Of a DNA stretch of 64,000 bases, positions 28,447 to 41,350 are shown piece after piece. The stretch is from the NCBI RefSeq assembly GCF_002234675.1, contig NC_019869.2:9658015-9722014 (forward strand). The letters run 5' to 3'. Under the pieces are notes generated by a model. The model saw only the letters and a list, made by a program, of their open reading frames with translations. It did no database searches and was not told the origin of the DNA. Numbering within the stretch: position 1 is the first letter of the stretch; every line of letters begins with the position of its first letter. The translations under genes and the position numbers were made by a program. Source of the DNA: Oryzias latipes. Lineage: Eukaryota; Chordata; Actinopteri; Beloniformes; Adrianichthyidae.

Positions 28447-31036
28447 GTATTTGGTTGAACTATTTTTTTCTCCCAAATGTGTCATTTTGTGAGGCTTTTC
28501 ATTTGCCAACCATTGTATTAGAAAAACAGGTTTTTTGTTTTGTTTATTTTGCTATTTTGGACACACAGATGATTTGCAAAAGAGGAAGTAGAGATAACTA
28601 ACCATTACCAACTCTAACAATACTTATTCACATCAACTCTTTCTAGTCCTAATCCGCCCAGCACCACGTTGTACACGTTTGCTAAAATAAAGTCAAAATA
28701 CCTGGACGCTTTGAGATATATGCCATTTAAATCTGAAATATAACGGCAACTGATCAGGAATTAAATTCTTTCATCATCAGAATCTCAGGAAAAACTGAAC
28801 TTCGGTGGAATAAAGGGTGGAAGTCTAAAATCTGCTGACTTTCCCAGCTGTTTTTTTTCCCACTATTCACCTTAATCAGCATTTAAATAGATGTGTTTTT
28901 CAGGAATCATGTGTTTGTTTTTACCATATCTTTTCATTCATGGCCTTTAACTGTACATTTAATCTGAGCTATTTATTTTGCTTGGCTGCATCCTGCAGGT
29001 AAATTCTTTAACATGTTTTTCTTCAGACTACCAGGGCAGTGATTTTTAATAGCATTTTCTTTGTTCCACATATATATATCCTCTTAAAATAGTTATCTTT
29101 CTTGCACTTTCACCTTTATGAAATTTTATAGCAGCAGAATGACAGTCCCATTTTCAATTTATCGCTCCTCTGTTTTTTTAAATGTTGTTTGCAAGAATTC
29201 AGTGCAATAAACCTTTTTTTTTCAAATTTTGCAATTCAAAATTAAATGGATTTTTTTTTTACATTTTAATTTTTGTTTAAAGAAGCTTAACATTTTTTAT
29301 TAAAAATCTTAACTTATTTTATAATTTGGTTTGGAGAATAAAAATCTACGTTTAACAGGAAATACTAAATTAAAGCATCATATTCTTTAAGCTCAGATCA
29401 CATTTTTGAACTTTATGAGCCAATTTGAATGGAATGTTCCTATTGTGTATTTATTTTCTTAATACAAACAAATGATTTCCTTTTTTAATTAAAGAAAATG
29501 TCAGGATTTTATCAGGTCTTATGAGTACACAAAGAGAATAATCAGCTTCTAACCTCCTACCAGAAAAACTTTTTTGTTTTTTTAAATCTGCCAAAACTAC
29601 AATTCCCATATCCCCACCCCCTTCACATTTGGTATGATTGAAAAACCCCAAATGTCATTAGTAGATACCAAAAATTGTTTTTCTGTTGTATCCAGTAGTT
29701 TAGATATTTGCATCGCTGGCAGTCAGGACTTTAAAAAATTGGGATGCTTTAACATAAACAAAGATGTGAAAAAGTCTTCTGTCTTCAGTCCGACTTATAT
29801 GCTGGAATTTGCTGCACAGCAGAAGGTCTGACTTTCAGTCTCAAATTTCTTTCTTTTTTTTAGATTTAAAGTGCTTCAAAGAAAATCTGTATCAAAGGGA
29901 GGTTGTTGTTAACTGATGCTTTGTGCAGACCTGAAAGCATGACCTTTCTCCATCATGCACTCATGTTGAGAAGGGCTTTATGTACAGTAGTCACCCGAAA
30001 TGTGCACACGCCTAGTCCCTGGTAGAAATTAATTTTGGGCATAGTGAATTATACCCCACCACCCCCCACCCCAATGCCCCCAAAAATGATGACATCACAG
30101 TGGGCAAAACCGTCACGAAAAGGAATGGGGCCCAAAATCTCTTATTTACAGTAAAAATGTATCAAAATCAAGTAATAAAAGCAGAATAAACATGTCAGGG
30201 ATATCCAAGGGAAGTTTTAAAATTATTATGGGATGGCCACAGGACCTACGGCATGGCATGTTGTGGGCAAAAAGTGCGATTTTTCACATTTTTACATATG
30301 GAAAAAAGAATTGTTCAAGTAATCTTCACAAAGTTTTATACACACGGCGCCAGGATAAGTCTACTACCATAAATGAAGTTTTGTTGACCTTTGGCCTCAG
30401 AAAGAGGCCTGCATCTTAAATTAAAAAAAAAAACATCTTTACTATCGTCTTCAAATGTAAACATCTGCTATGGATTTTAATCTATTGCCTCTTAACTCCT
30501 CGACCATCATTGGAAAGCTGCTTGGTAAAAAAATAAATGAAGTTTATAATAGATTTTAAACTCTGTAAGAATGGCAAAATTGTAAAAGTGGCATTACCTG
30601 TTGCTCGCACATATTTTACCGTAATGTTGTGAAGATATAAATTACGAATCCCTGTCGGAAACTGAACGAAATGAACTGAACGAATGATTTAACATGACTA
30701 TATTAGGCATGTGGGCACGGTTAGCAAAAAACCTCTGTTGCCAAGGAAATCCAAAAATCTACTTTTGCCAATTCGTCTACAGGTTACATAGATCGATATG
30801 TCGCCCCCAGGCGATCAAAAAATAAAATAGTTGCTATGGAGATAAAAAAAATGGAAAAGCTGCAATTTTGAAAAAATACTTGTTTTTTTTAATGAATTTG
30901 TCACATGCAGCTCGATAGTACGAGAAGCAGCTGCTTGGCCAATGACGGGGGGTCAAAGGGCATTGATGAGGGCGGGGGCGGGTATTTTCCTCAATGCAGA
31001 CAAAAACCAGGTCCTCAAAAGAAATGTAAGACTCAC
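28447..31036. other. Intergenic between cdca7l and sp4
   Basis: No gene is seen, and in particular no dynein heavy-chain exon was recognised on either strand. About 29590-29690 resembles 26045-26110, a small repeat. The rest is unassigned. Confidence 0.45.
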
Positions 31037-32916
31037 TTTATTGTCAAGGTTTATGCAGGCAAAGCATATTTTCTGCATGAAGATATCTTTTTTTTTTTTA
31101 CTGACAACACATTTGTACAAACCAGTTTTAAAAATATTGATCAATTGGAGCCTTTGAGGCTAACCTGCCAAAAAACCCATTTATCAAACATCATGGAGAC
31201 GAAGAAACATCTTTAGAAAAAGATTTACAAATGAGATGTCACTACAAAGTACCCGAACTAAAAGGAGAAACATCCGCCGTCACACAAAAGATTACCAAAA
31301 ACATCTAAATTTTGTTTGGTATCTCAACTTGAAGCAACATAAGGGTTTTTTTTTGTTTCTTTTTGTTTCATTATTTATTTTTCTCCAAAAACAAATGGTG
31401 CACAGAGAAAAAGAATAAGCAAAGCCCAGTGGTGAGATGTATATATAAAAAAAAAAAAAAATCAAAACTTAAGCACAAATAGTAAAGAAGAGAAGCAGCA
31501 CTAGTGCAAAAAACTGAAACATGCAACCTTAGAAACAACACACACAAATACAACTTCAGCAAAAGACACATTTGACAAAATAAAAATAATAAATTAGCCA
31601 TAAACAGACGGGCCTTGTGTACTGACACACTTGGGTGTTAAGACTGCTAATAAATTCTATAAAATGGTGTTTTGTTTCTTAAAAAGAAGGTGAGAGTTGA
31701 ACTAACAGAGCAACACCAGCAGATAACCCCTTGTTACACCCCCCAAAAAATCTAAATGGTTCAACCCAACCCGGCTCTTCCTGCTTCTCTTCAGCCCGGC
31801 CTGCCTGTGCTCTCCGCGTTCTTTACCCAGCTCCCTCTGAAGTGCCCTCTGTACAACAGCTTGTGTTAAGGCAATTGTGGTACATGGGTCATGTGACGGG
31901 GTTAAAGAGGGACGGGGTGGGGTGGGGGTGGGGTCTTCACCGGAGCACAGGAGCCAACATGTACCAACAGCGACAATGCTACCATCTGACAAACCCTTAG
32001 TGGCGCTCAAACCACGCCGACTCACGGGACTGCTGCAGATGTGAAGCCTCTCAGCAACCAGGTCTGATCAGACGGCAGCATCTGGTCAGACCACTGAACA
32101 AAACTTCCTCTGACAATGTAAACAAGGTTTCAGTTGGATTGTCATTGTAGTATTGCTTTTACTACACAACCAAAGTTGTAGAAAGCTAGATTGTTTTTTT
32201 CTTTTTTCCTCTATAGAAATGTTTCTTTCTAATGGCCATCGCGCCTCAATAGGAATGCATCATAAATCTTTTTAAATGTGCTTTTTTTTCGTCTCTGTAA
32301 ATTATTCCCCAACCGTTTTCTGTAGCAACGGTTATTTTTGTTGATTAGTCAAAGAAAATAAACATGTTACTTGAACCCGAAGACTTCACCTGAACTGTAG
32401 ATTCAACTTCTGGTAGGTACATCCTTTGTAAAAACATTCACACACACTCACACACAGTTTCCCAAAGCTGTCACTGCTCTGTAGCTGATCTGCAACCGTC
32501 CTGTACCATGATTGACCCTCAGCACTGTTTGACAGGTAGAAACAGGAAAGCAACTGTGTGCATAGAGTTCGATTCTTTAGAAAAAGGCTGCTGTGTTGGT
32601 TTGGAATTCAGCAGGTCCCCGTCTTGTGCTAATCTCTTTGAATTTCTTTCTTCCCATCGTTTAGGAAATGCCAAACTCATCTTTTCCATACACTTGATTT
32701 GTTATATATTAATTTTTTAGACTGTGATCTCTATATTTTCTATGTCCATGGTGATCCCGTCTCTTTAAGTTTCTGTTCAGGAGGGAGCAAAAACGAGATA
32801 ATTATGTAAAATCTACAAAAAAAAAAAAAAAAAACGAGAAGTCCCTGCAAAGATCTCTGAAACAAAACAAAAAGCAAACTGGAAGCCAGTTCGGCAAAAT
32901 AACAGACGTCCATCAT
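31037..32916 (-). other. Putative long 3' UTR of sp4
   Basis: This region follows the sp4 stop codon on the minus strand. Minus-strand AATAAA signals occur at 31374-31379 and 31037-31042; the latter would give a 1.9-kb 3' UTR. Mammalian SP4 also has a long 3' UTR. The true end is not determined. Confidence 0.35.
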
Positions 32917-35900
32917 CTATTCAAACTCCTCATCTTCTTCTTCCTCCAAGTGGTTGGAGGTGGTGGGTGTGGTGGGGTCGCAGGATCCCACAGAGACGAT
33001 CTGAGGGGAGTCTCCTAAGCCTTCAGCGGCGTCGTCCTCCATGTCCTCAGTGGTGATGATTGCCACGGCTGCGCCACTCTTCTTGTTCTGGTGGGTCTTG
33101 ATGTGCTTGGAGAGATGGTCGCTGCGCATGAAACGCTTTGAGCATTCGGGACACTCGAAGCGCTTTTCTCCTGGAAAACACAGAGGAAAACGATTTTAGG
33201 GTTCTATGCGGATTCAAAAAAGCACGTGGTAATTCTTGTAAATTGATTAAAAGGACAGGATTTGTCTTTGTGCTTTTTTTGTTGTACCTGTGTGTGTTCT
33301 CCGGTGTCTCTGCAGCTCGTCACTCCGGGTGAATCTTTTGCCGCAGAAGATCCAGTTGCATACAAATGGCCGCTCGCCCGTGTGCCAGCGCAGGTGTGCC
33401 CTCAAGTGGGACGTCTTTCCATAAACCTTCCCGCAGCCCTCCATGTGGCAGATGTGCTGCTTCTTCTTTGTGGGATCTCCACTGTTTCTAAAAAGCAAAT
33501 CAGTTTATTCACTTAAAAGACTTGATATGATTTTTAAATATGAGGTGCTGTTTGTAAAGTGACCAATATTAACAGCAATATTTTGGGTTGTTTAGCCTGT
33601 TTTAGGAGAAATAAAACACATTTGAATTTTCAAAAACATATTTTCACCTTTTTATTCATGTATTTATAAATTTTACATTTACTAACTAAATATGTAGTTA
33701 GCTTGCTAAATATTTCATTTAAGATTAAATATTTTCTATAATTATATATTTAGCTTAGAAACTAAATGTTTACTTTATAAACGAAATATTTATTTTACAA
33801 AGTTAAACCTTTAGTTTGCAAATTAAATATTTAGATCTTATCTAAATATTTATTTTTAAAACTAAACATTAAAGCTTTGTAACTAAATTTATCTATTAAA
33901 TAAATATTTAAGTCCAAATTAAATATTTAGCCTTTTAACTAAATATTTAGTTTGGAGCTAAATGTTTAACTCCTAACTAAATATTTAGCTAACATGCAAA
34001 TGAACTTGCTGATAACTGGAAATAGACTATCAAAATAAAAGCTGCATTTGAATTCTCGCCAACATTGTCATCCATGCATGTCCTTTACAATCTGCTGGCG
34101 GAAAACATTTGACGAGCCGTTTTAACGGCTTGTCTTTTGTAAATAGGCTTCTTCTCAGGGCACCGCCACACTTCTGACAGCTGTCGGCACATCCTCTGCT
34201 GGAACACCCCCGCCCTCCCGCCACCTCCACCCTGAGCGGAACTTCTCCTTTTTAAAATGTAATTGTTTGATTGACCGATCTGTTCACTTTTGTAGAGTCC
34301 ATGACCGTGCCATTTTGGTTCACAGACTTCTGTCTGCTTTATTAATCACATAATTGAACACAAATCTAAAAAAGGGTTATTTTCTAAACTACAGCAGGGG
34401 GCGCTAATCGAATAATGCCATAATATTACAACAGAACCGTCTATAAACAGCCCCTATGCCAATTCCCCATCCCTTCCTTATCTACAATGAGGCAAAAAAG
34501 TATTTAGTCAGCCACCAATAAGAAAACAAGATTTCTGGCTCTCACAGACCTGTAACTTCTTCTGTAAGAAGATCCTCTGTCCTCCACTTGTTACTTGTTT
34601 TAATGTCACCTGTTTGAACTGGTTATCTATATAAAATACGGCTGTCTACAACCTCACAGAGTCACACTCCAAACCCCACTATGATCAAGACCAAAGAGCT
34701 GTCTGAGGACACCAGAAACCAAATTGCTGACCTGCACCAGGCTGGAAAACTGAATCTGCAACAGATAAAAAGCTTGGTGTGAAGAAATCAACTGTAGGAG
34801 CAATTATTAGGAAATAGAAGACAAACAAGACAAATGATAATCTCCCTCGAGCTGGGGCTCCACGCAAGATCTCACCCTGTGGGGTCAAAATGATCACAAG
34901 AACGGAGGAAAAATCCCAGAACCAGACGGGGTACCCAAAAGAATGGGCCAAAGTATCAACGGCTATCATCAGTAACACACTACACCGCCAGGGACTCAAA
35001 TCCTGCAGTGCCAGACGTGTCCCCCTGCTAAAGCCAGTACATGTGCAGAACCGTCTAAAGTTTGCTGGAGAGCATTTGGATGATCCAGAAGAGGATTGGG
35101 AGAATGTCCTAAGGTCAGATGAAACCAAAATAGAACTTTTTAGTAATAACTCTACTGGTCGTGTTTGGAGGATAAAGAATGCTGAGTTGCATCCAAAGAA
35201 CACCATGCCCACTGTAAAGCATGGGTGTGGAAACATCATGATTTGGGGCTGTTTTTCAGTAAAGGGACCAAAACAACTGATCGGTGTGAAGGAAAGAATA
35301 AATGGGGACATGTATCGTCAGATTTTGGGTAAAAACCTTCCATCAGCAAGGACATTGAAGATGAAACATGGCTGGAACTTTCAGCATGACAACAATCACA
35401 AACAAACTCGGTTTTCCGGTAGAAGAAGCCTAATTACAAAAAAGCAGCATTCCGCCAGAATGTTGGACATGCATCAATATGGCACAAGAAAGTGCATGAG
35501 GGACACGTCTGGCGAGAATTATTTCAGAGACAGCGCAAAATCCAGCTTTTATTTTGATAGTCCATTTCCGCTTATCAGCAAGTTAATTTGCATGTTAGCT
35601 AAAAATTTAGTTAGGAGTGAAACATTTAGCTCCAAACTAAATTTTTAGTTAAAAAAAGTATAAGTTATAGATACATTAATTAAAAAGTGAAAATATGCAT
35701 TTGAAAAATGAAACCAGTTGCTTTTATCCTAAAACAGGCTAAATAACCAAAAATATTGTTGTCAATATCTGATTTTTTCACTTTGCAAACGGCACCCAAT
35801 AGGTGTTCTAGAATAAAATGTTGTTACAAAATTCTGTAGTCTATCAGATGTCAGACTTTGATTTGCTTTTTGGGACAAGTGATCATCTTTTGATGCATTT

Positions 35901-38900
35901 CAAAGGTGTTCTCAGTGGTCTTTTATCTTGATGATGCTATGATTTAAAGCCTGTGTTGTTTTCTAGGACATAGTTTCTGCAGAGCAGCAGCAGTTAATTA
36001 GAAATTCACCTCTGAATTGTGGGCGAGACTGTTGCCGCGAAGTAAGCACACCCCACTTCCCATCACCCATCTGTTTCTACGTTCTCCCACTGGCTTACAG
36101 CCCCTCAAACCCCCACCCTCACATTACTGGTGCAACAAATTTGGCGAACATTATCAGAGCGATCCAGTCGTACAGTTCTGATCAAGATACCGGCTCAGAC
36201 GAAGAAAACATTGTCTGCAAGTGGATGCATAAGAAAGGGGCGGAGTCAGGAGCTTGTGGCCCGCCCAGTATATTTTCTACATCATGAATACAAACTTTTT
36301 CAAACTGCGTTTTTTGTGTTAAAAACAACAAAAAACACTGAAAGAGTGAATCTTCAAGAAAGCACACAACTTAAAGACTCACTCTAGTGAAAACATTTTC
36401 TTGTGGTATTTTCTGAAATGATGGAGGATATATATAACATAATTTAAGATTAAAATTGCACTTCTGTGGGTTTTTTTTTTTAATGCAAATTGTGAATCGG
36501 TTGCAGACGGAAAAATGCCGTTGGAAAAAGCTTCCTGCTCTGCTCCATTCTGATGGATCCACTTGCAGACAAATAGATCAATGTAGTCCAACGAACTCCA
36601 GCAACTCTGCAGAAAATGTGTTTTAGAAAACAACACAGATTTTGTTGATACTTTAAAGACCACTGGGAACACTTTTAAAATGGATCAAAAGATGATCGGA
36701 GTGGGACTTGAAATAAAACTTCAAATCCTTTAACTATTTGTCAATAACTATGAAATTGCAGAGACTAAAACGTATCCAACCCTTTAAAATGTCTATTGTA
36801 CTTCTGAATTAACTGCTTTCTGGTGGTTGTTTTTCTTGTAAGCTCTCCATACCTCCCCTCTCCATCCCTGCAGTTGGGACAGGAGCAGGCGACGCGTCTG
36901 AGCCGCTTGCTGGGCTGGCCCTCCTGATCCGAGGAACTCTGAACTGAGCCGAGCTGATCTGGACTCATGGATGAACCTGAAGCCATGTTGCCGACAGTGA
37001 CTGTCACAGGAGAGGACTGAACTTTGACCCCATCCTGACCCTGTGTTTGACCTAGAGGTGAATTTGAAAAGTGTGTCAACCTTTATGTGACATGCAGAAG
37101 AAAAAAAATACACTAAAAACTGCAAGAGGAGAAAATTCTAAATGTCTGAGCAGGAGGGATGTTTCTGATATTTTGCTTTAAGTGGTTAATCTGGGAACCG
37201 GCCCCAAAATTGATTCAAAAGTCCTATAAAAAACGTCAATCACTTCTGAAAAAAGTGTCTCATAGTCACACTGTTACACTTATTGTGTACTTACCCTGCA
37301 GACCGGTGATGGTGAGAGGAACCCCCTGCACCTGAACCCCAGCAGTGCCCAGTCCTGCGATGCTGACCGTTTGTACCCCTGAGCCTGGGTTGATCTGAGC
37401 TGCACTCAAAGTCAAGGGAGTGCCGCTCAGGGAGACCAACCCCCCACCCCCCACCGTCGCACCGCCTGCAACCGGGGCCAGGGTCAGCTGCTGCGGCACA
37501 GCCGCCCCGAGACCGCCCTGCAGCGACACTCCTCCAGGAAGTTGCAACGTCTGCCAGGTGATTTGCCCAGAAGGTGACAGAGTAGGAGTGCGAATGAGAA
37601 CCTGGGCTGGGTTCTGGATGGCCTGGATGGGCTGCAGAGTTTGTCCTGGCGCCAACTGAAGGGTCTGAATCTGCTGAGGCTGCTGCTGGTTCTGTGGCTG
37701 ACCCTGACTCTGGGCTTGGGGTTGCAACTGGATCTGCTGGACCAGCTGATGCCCAACCTGACCCACGATCACCTGCTGGATGGTTCCGACGGCGTCAGTC
37801 TGATTCTGCAGCCCGTTGGCTTGGTTTTGGTTCTGAGAATCTGCCTCGCTGCTCTGTACCTGAGCGTCAGCTGATCCTGTAGAAACCACTTGAGCCGCGT
37901 CTGACACGCCGTCGCCCTCAGCTGCCGCTGCTGTGGATCCAGTTGCAGCTGGAGCAGCTCCAGAAACAGCTGTTGTCACCAGCTGGTTGCCATTAGCAAC
38001 AGAAAATGTGCCATCCGCTGATTGGATGAGCTGAACGGCTCCGCCCGCTCCAACGTTATTGATTACAGGTAAAGCCAGGGTCATGCCACCTAGGTTTATG
38101 GGTACTGTGGTCATGACAGGGGGCTGAGAGCCCTGTAGAGTCTGCAGCTGAAGTGGAAAGGACTGTGCTGGACGGATCTGCAGAGGGACGGTCTGATTGG
38201 TTGTGCTTGGGAGGATAGTCTGCTGGTTGGCCGGCTGGAGGATAGCCTGAGTCTGGCCAGAGTTGGGGTTCTGAATTAGCTGAACCTGCTCAGGCAGAGC
38301 TCCAATGGAAGCAGGCTGGGGGCTAATGTGTACTTGCTGTCCATCTGCAGTTTGCAGGTGGGGGATGACCTGATATTGGACACCGCCAGCAGCATTAGAG
38401 AGGTTTTGAACCTGGATGATCTGGTATTGCTGCTGCTGTGGCTGACCCGCGGTCACACTGTTGCTCCCACCTGCTGCTTTTAGCTGTGAAAACAGAAAAC
38501 GATCAGATTACTGAAAAGTGCAAACATACCCCCTGATGCTAAAAAAAAACCATTCACCTTCCGTCCAACAGGTGAGCTGTCGTTGGCCACAGTGGTGGCC
38601 ACCGATACCGCGACGGGCTGACTGGCGTTCTCCTTGGCCATGGCAGGCGCTGCTGTAATGATCTGCCAACCGTTCCCCGTGAACTGAGCTGGGATCAGTT
38701 CCAGCTGCTGGGGCATCAGAGCCTGACCCCCAGCTGCGTCCACCACTATCTGACCCTGGAGCTGACCGGCCTGCAACTGGATTTGACCCGCCTGAACCTG
38801 GATCTGTGGGGCACCCGCCTGGGCCTGGGACCCCTCTGTTCCCCCCTGCCCTCCGATCTTACTGCAGGTGGCCGCCAGCAGAGCCAAGGGCGAGGGCTGA

Positions 38901-40120
38901 GAGGAATCCTGGGTGAAAAACGATGAGGAGGTAAAGCGGTCATCCACGAGTGACAGAGAGTTGTTGAGCACACAAAGAACATCATGTGCTTAATAGGAGC
39001 GACACCGGATTGTTCAATATGAACCAAAATCGACTGTGAGTGGTGTCAGCAATCACAAATTATTATATAAATCCAATCGTTGTTCAAGTGAATTGTTACA
39101 CCCCTAGTGCATATAAAAACACAAGGATTGCTGGGTTACACAGGCAACAATTTAAAAAATGAGGGGAAAAAACGAGAAAGCAAGGGAAAGAACTCTGAAA
39201 AAAAAAATGCTACCAGACATAGAACTGTCAGTGGAAGTGGGCGGTATTACAGGAAGCTAGTGGGAGGGCGTGTGAGAACCACATTTCTCTTTTCTCAGAA
39301 CGCTTGAAGAAAATGCAACCTCCTCTCTTGCCTTTAGAAAAAACTAGGTCGCAGCAGTTTTTTTTTTTTTCTTCAATCCTGCTTAATAGGAAACAGCCTC
39401 AAATTTGTTTAAGAAAAAAAAATGTCGTTTGCAAAAGGTGAGAGTATGCTTCTGGTGAACCATCAATGACAAAAAGTAGATAATGGTATGACGGAAAAAC
39501 GATCTGCATGCATGCAAAACCTGAAGATCCTGTGCTGCAAAGACATCAAAAGTATCGCTACTAAAGGATTCTGTTCATAATTGAAAATGTTTATTTAAAA
39601 AAACTACAACAGCTGGATCATGACAACCATGTAAGCGTCTATTCATGAGGGTTGGCTCTCAGCAGGGCTCTACAGAAGCAGGAAGTGAAATTCACTGGAG
39701 AAACGCCCCTAGAGGTGTCTGGCTGGCCTGCTGTGAGGGAGGAGGGGGGAACTTTTTTTTTTTTTTGGGCCAAGAGACAAAAATCAAACTAGTGAAGTGT
39801 ATTAAACTGCACGACTTTACCTGTGAAGCAGAACTTTTCCCTCTTTTAGATGCTTTCCCTCCTTCAGTTCCAGATGATTCCTTCTTCGAGTCTGTTAAAA
39901 GAGAGACTTTTACTTTTAATACATTGGTAGCACGAGACAGGCAATAAAAATGCAATCTTGTGCATGAATTAGATATAGCATAACAAAGGTAATCAACAAA
40001 GACAAGAGGGAAAAGACAGTAACCTCATCATCAATACCAAAGGGGCATGGAGGCTCATTTCTGTTAGACGGATACACAGAGGGGTGGAGACGGAAAGGGG
40101 GGAGGGTACCTACCACTCAT
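32917..40120 (-). CDS. sp4: sp4, Sp-family zinc-finger transcription factor
   Basis: Minus-strand coding exons: 40114-40120 (M-S plus one base of D), 39821-39891, 38558-38908, 37295-38483, 36853-37051, 33288-33481 and 32917-33170. All have GT-AG junctions and consistent phase, giving about 754 residues (human SP4 has 784). The N-terminus keeps the [16 protein letters not shown]p box (about 30-45). Residues 144-540 are the Gln/Thr/Ser-rich activation region. The buttonhead box is [10 protein letters not shown] (about 592-602). Three C2H2 fingers lie at about 617-639, 647-669 and 677-697, with contact sets KTSHLRA, RSDELQR and RSDHLSK that recognise GC boxes. The acidic tail (SPQIVSV ... EEF.) matches SP4 and not SP1 or SP3. 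It acts in the nucleus as a GC-box activator. Confidence 0.95.
33541..35790. mobile_element. Large inverted-repeat element in an sp4 intron
   Basis: The left arm, about 33541-34070, is the diverged reverse complement of the right arm, about 35500-35790. Both carry, in mirrored order, CCTGTTTTAGGA or its complement, TTAGCTCCAAACTAAAT, TTGCATGTTAGCTAAA, AGCTTTTATTTTGATAGT and GGCGAGAATT. The left arm is longer because it holds an expanded AACTAAATATTTAG-like tract (33680-33980). Between the arms lie about 370 unassigned bases and a broken Tc1 element. This looks like a foldback-type DNA element with a nested Tc1 copy, or a duplicated inverted segment. Confidence 0.6.
34485..35480 (+). pseudogene. 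Broken Tc1/mariner transposase copy
   Basis: The element begins with the AAAAAAGTATTTAGTCAGCC end common in fish Tc1 elements. An ATG at 34681 opens an N-terminal paired-like region ([13 protein letters not shown]) that soon meets frame breaks and stops. A longer frame from 34890 shows the transposase core: [26 protein letters not shown] (first catalytic D), [12 protein letters not shown] and [12 protein letters not shown] (second catalytic D region). The final catalytic acidic residue and the 3' inverted repeat are missing, so the copy is truncated and inactive. It sits in the sp4 intron between exons 5 and 6, inside the inverted-repeat element. Confidence 0.85.
35862..36190 (-). repeat. MITE family A copy, minus strand
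   Basis: It shares TGATCATCTTTTGATGC, CTGCAGAGCAGCAGCAG, TCTGTTTCTACGTTCTCCCA and the CTTACAGCCCCTCAAACCCC run with the complement of 22543-22990. It is in the same sp4 intron, next to a plus-strand copy. Confidence 0.55.
36371..36712 (+). repeat. MITE family A copy, plus strand
   Basis: The head is TTAAAGACTCACTCTAGTGA and the tail is GATCGGAGTGGGACTTGAA, which are inverted ends of the family. It is shorter than the 22543 copy. Confidence 0.55.
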
Positions 40121-40560
40121 AACGCATTAATATACCGAGAGGAAGAGGGTGTAGTTCACGGTGGAAGGCCGGCCGGGTAAAGAGGCGGAGGACGCCTATA
40201 TGTTCGGCTCTGAGCCGTGGCGGATCTCCTCGTTTGACGAAACCACCCACCGGCCAGGAAGGGCGGTGCCAAGCGCGAGCACAATCAAGCAGTCCCAAAT
40301 AACGGAAACAACGGAGAGCCCCGCGTGACCGTCCTCGCGCCTCAAAGCTCCTCGCGGCGCAGTCGTGCGTCTCTGTTAGCGGATAGAGAGTCCATACGCG
40401 AGCAAATTGATGCCTGTCAGATCGATATCCACAGAGAAGTTGGCACTGTGTGACCGTAGAGGCCCACCCACTTCCATTTAAGCATCAGGACAACACCCTC
40501 CTCGCTGCTCCTGCCTGTCACCGCTGGTTTTCTCCCACACGACGCGGGGACGCCTCGTCG
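40121..40560. promoter_or_regulatory. CpG-rich sp4 promoter and 5' UTR region
   Basis: The sequence upstream of the sp4 start codon is rich in CpG and GC compared with the AT-rich surroundings. It contains a GGGCGG box at 40261-40266 and several CGCG motifs. No TATA box was seen, which fits a housekeeping-type Sp-gene promoter. The transcription start is not determined. Confidence 0.5.
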
Positions 40561-40804
40561 CCGGCCGCCGTGCACCGAACACAAATGGTCACCGGTTTTT
40601 GTATTTTATCAGCGTGTTCCCTTTTTTCACGGACAATTGTTGTTTTTTTAAGAGGGAGATACGAGCAGATAGCTGTGGCTTTTGTGGGCGGATACGCTCC
40701 TCCCACATATTCAGATTGGATGACGGGACTCGGCGTGCGAGGGTCGAGATGGGAGTTGTATTTTGGTGAAGCCTCGCCTTCTCGAATAAGCTAGAGCCAT
40801 TTTA

Positions 40805-40823
40805 ACTACATTTCCCATAATGC
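40805..40823 (+). promoter_or_regulatory. ZNF143 (Staf) type motif
   Basis: ACTACATTTCCCATAATGC is one or two substitutions from the SBS consensus bound by ZNF143 (ACTACAATTCCCAG/TNATGC form). It sits about 690 bases upstream of the sp4 start codon at the edge of the CpG-rich region. Confidence 0.45.
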
Positions 40824-40899
40824 TTCAGCAGGCCTGTCTGAGAGTTGAAGCGGTAGTCATGTTGGTGTGAGAGCGACAGAAGCGGGCGGTGACTTCTGT

Positions 40900-41165
40900 T
40901 TTATGGGGGTTGGGCGACCGGGAAAGGGAGGTGCGCTGCGTCTGGGTCAAGTTCAATTTGGGCTCTAAAAGAGACTAATCAGCGGAATGGAAGTGTTCTT
41001 TTATTAAAAAAACAATTAAGCTAATTGATTTTTTCAATTTATTTTAGATTTTAATGAATGTTATCCACAGCTATAAAACAACCCAACAATAATACAAGAA
41101 GGAACTACGTTGTTTCTTGTGTCAACTAGTTTTCAAAAATGAATTTTCCTTTTCTTTTTTCACAC
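40900..41165. other. Intergenic, nothing recognised
   Basis: AT-rich sequence between the sp4 upstream region and a microsatellite. Confidence 0.4.
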
Positions 41166-41350
41166 GTATGTATGTATGTATGTATGTATGTATGTATGTA
41201 TGTATGTATGTATGTATGTATGTATGTATGTATGTATGTATGTATGTATGTATGTATGTATGTATGTATGTATGTATGTATGTATGTATGTATGTATGTG
41301 TGTATGTGTGTATATATATATATGTGCATATATATATATATATATATGTG
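41166..41350. repeat. (TATG)n/(TA)n microsatellite
   Basis: More than 30 TATG units grade into TGTGTA and TA runs and abut the inverted 5' end of the LINE at 41349. The Tyr/Val/Cys/Met and Ile/His/Thr frames across it are artefacts. Confidence 0.95.

Noticed and set aside
34685..35311. Minus-strand ORF of 208 codons
   Set aside because: Antisense of the Tc1 transposase remnant; no domain of its own.
36130..36387. ORF of 85 codons in an sp4 intron
   Set aside because: Lies within MITE family A sequence.
37420..37882. Plus-strand ORFs across the sp4 large exon
   Set aside because: Shadows of the Gln-rich sp4 coding sequence.
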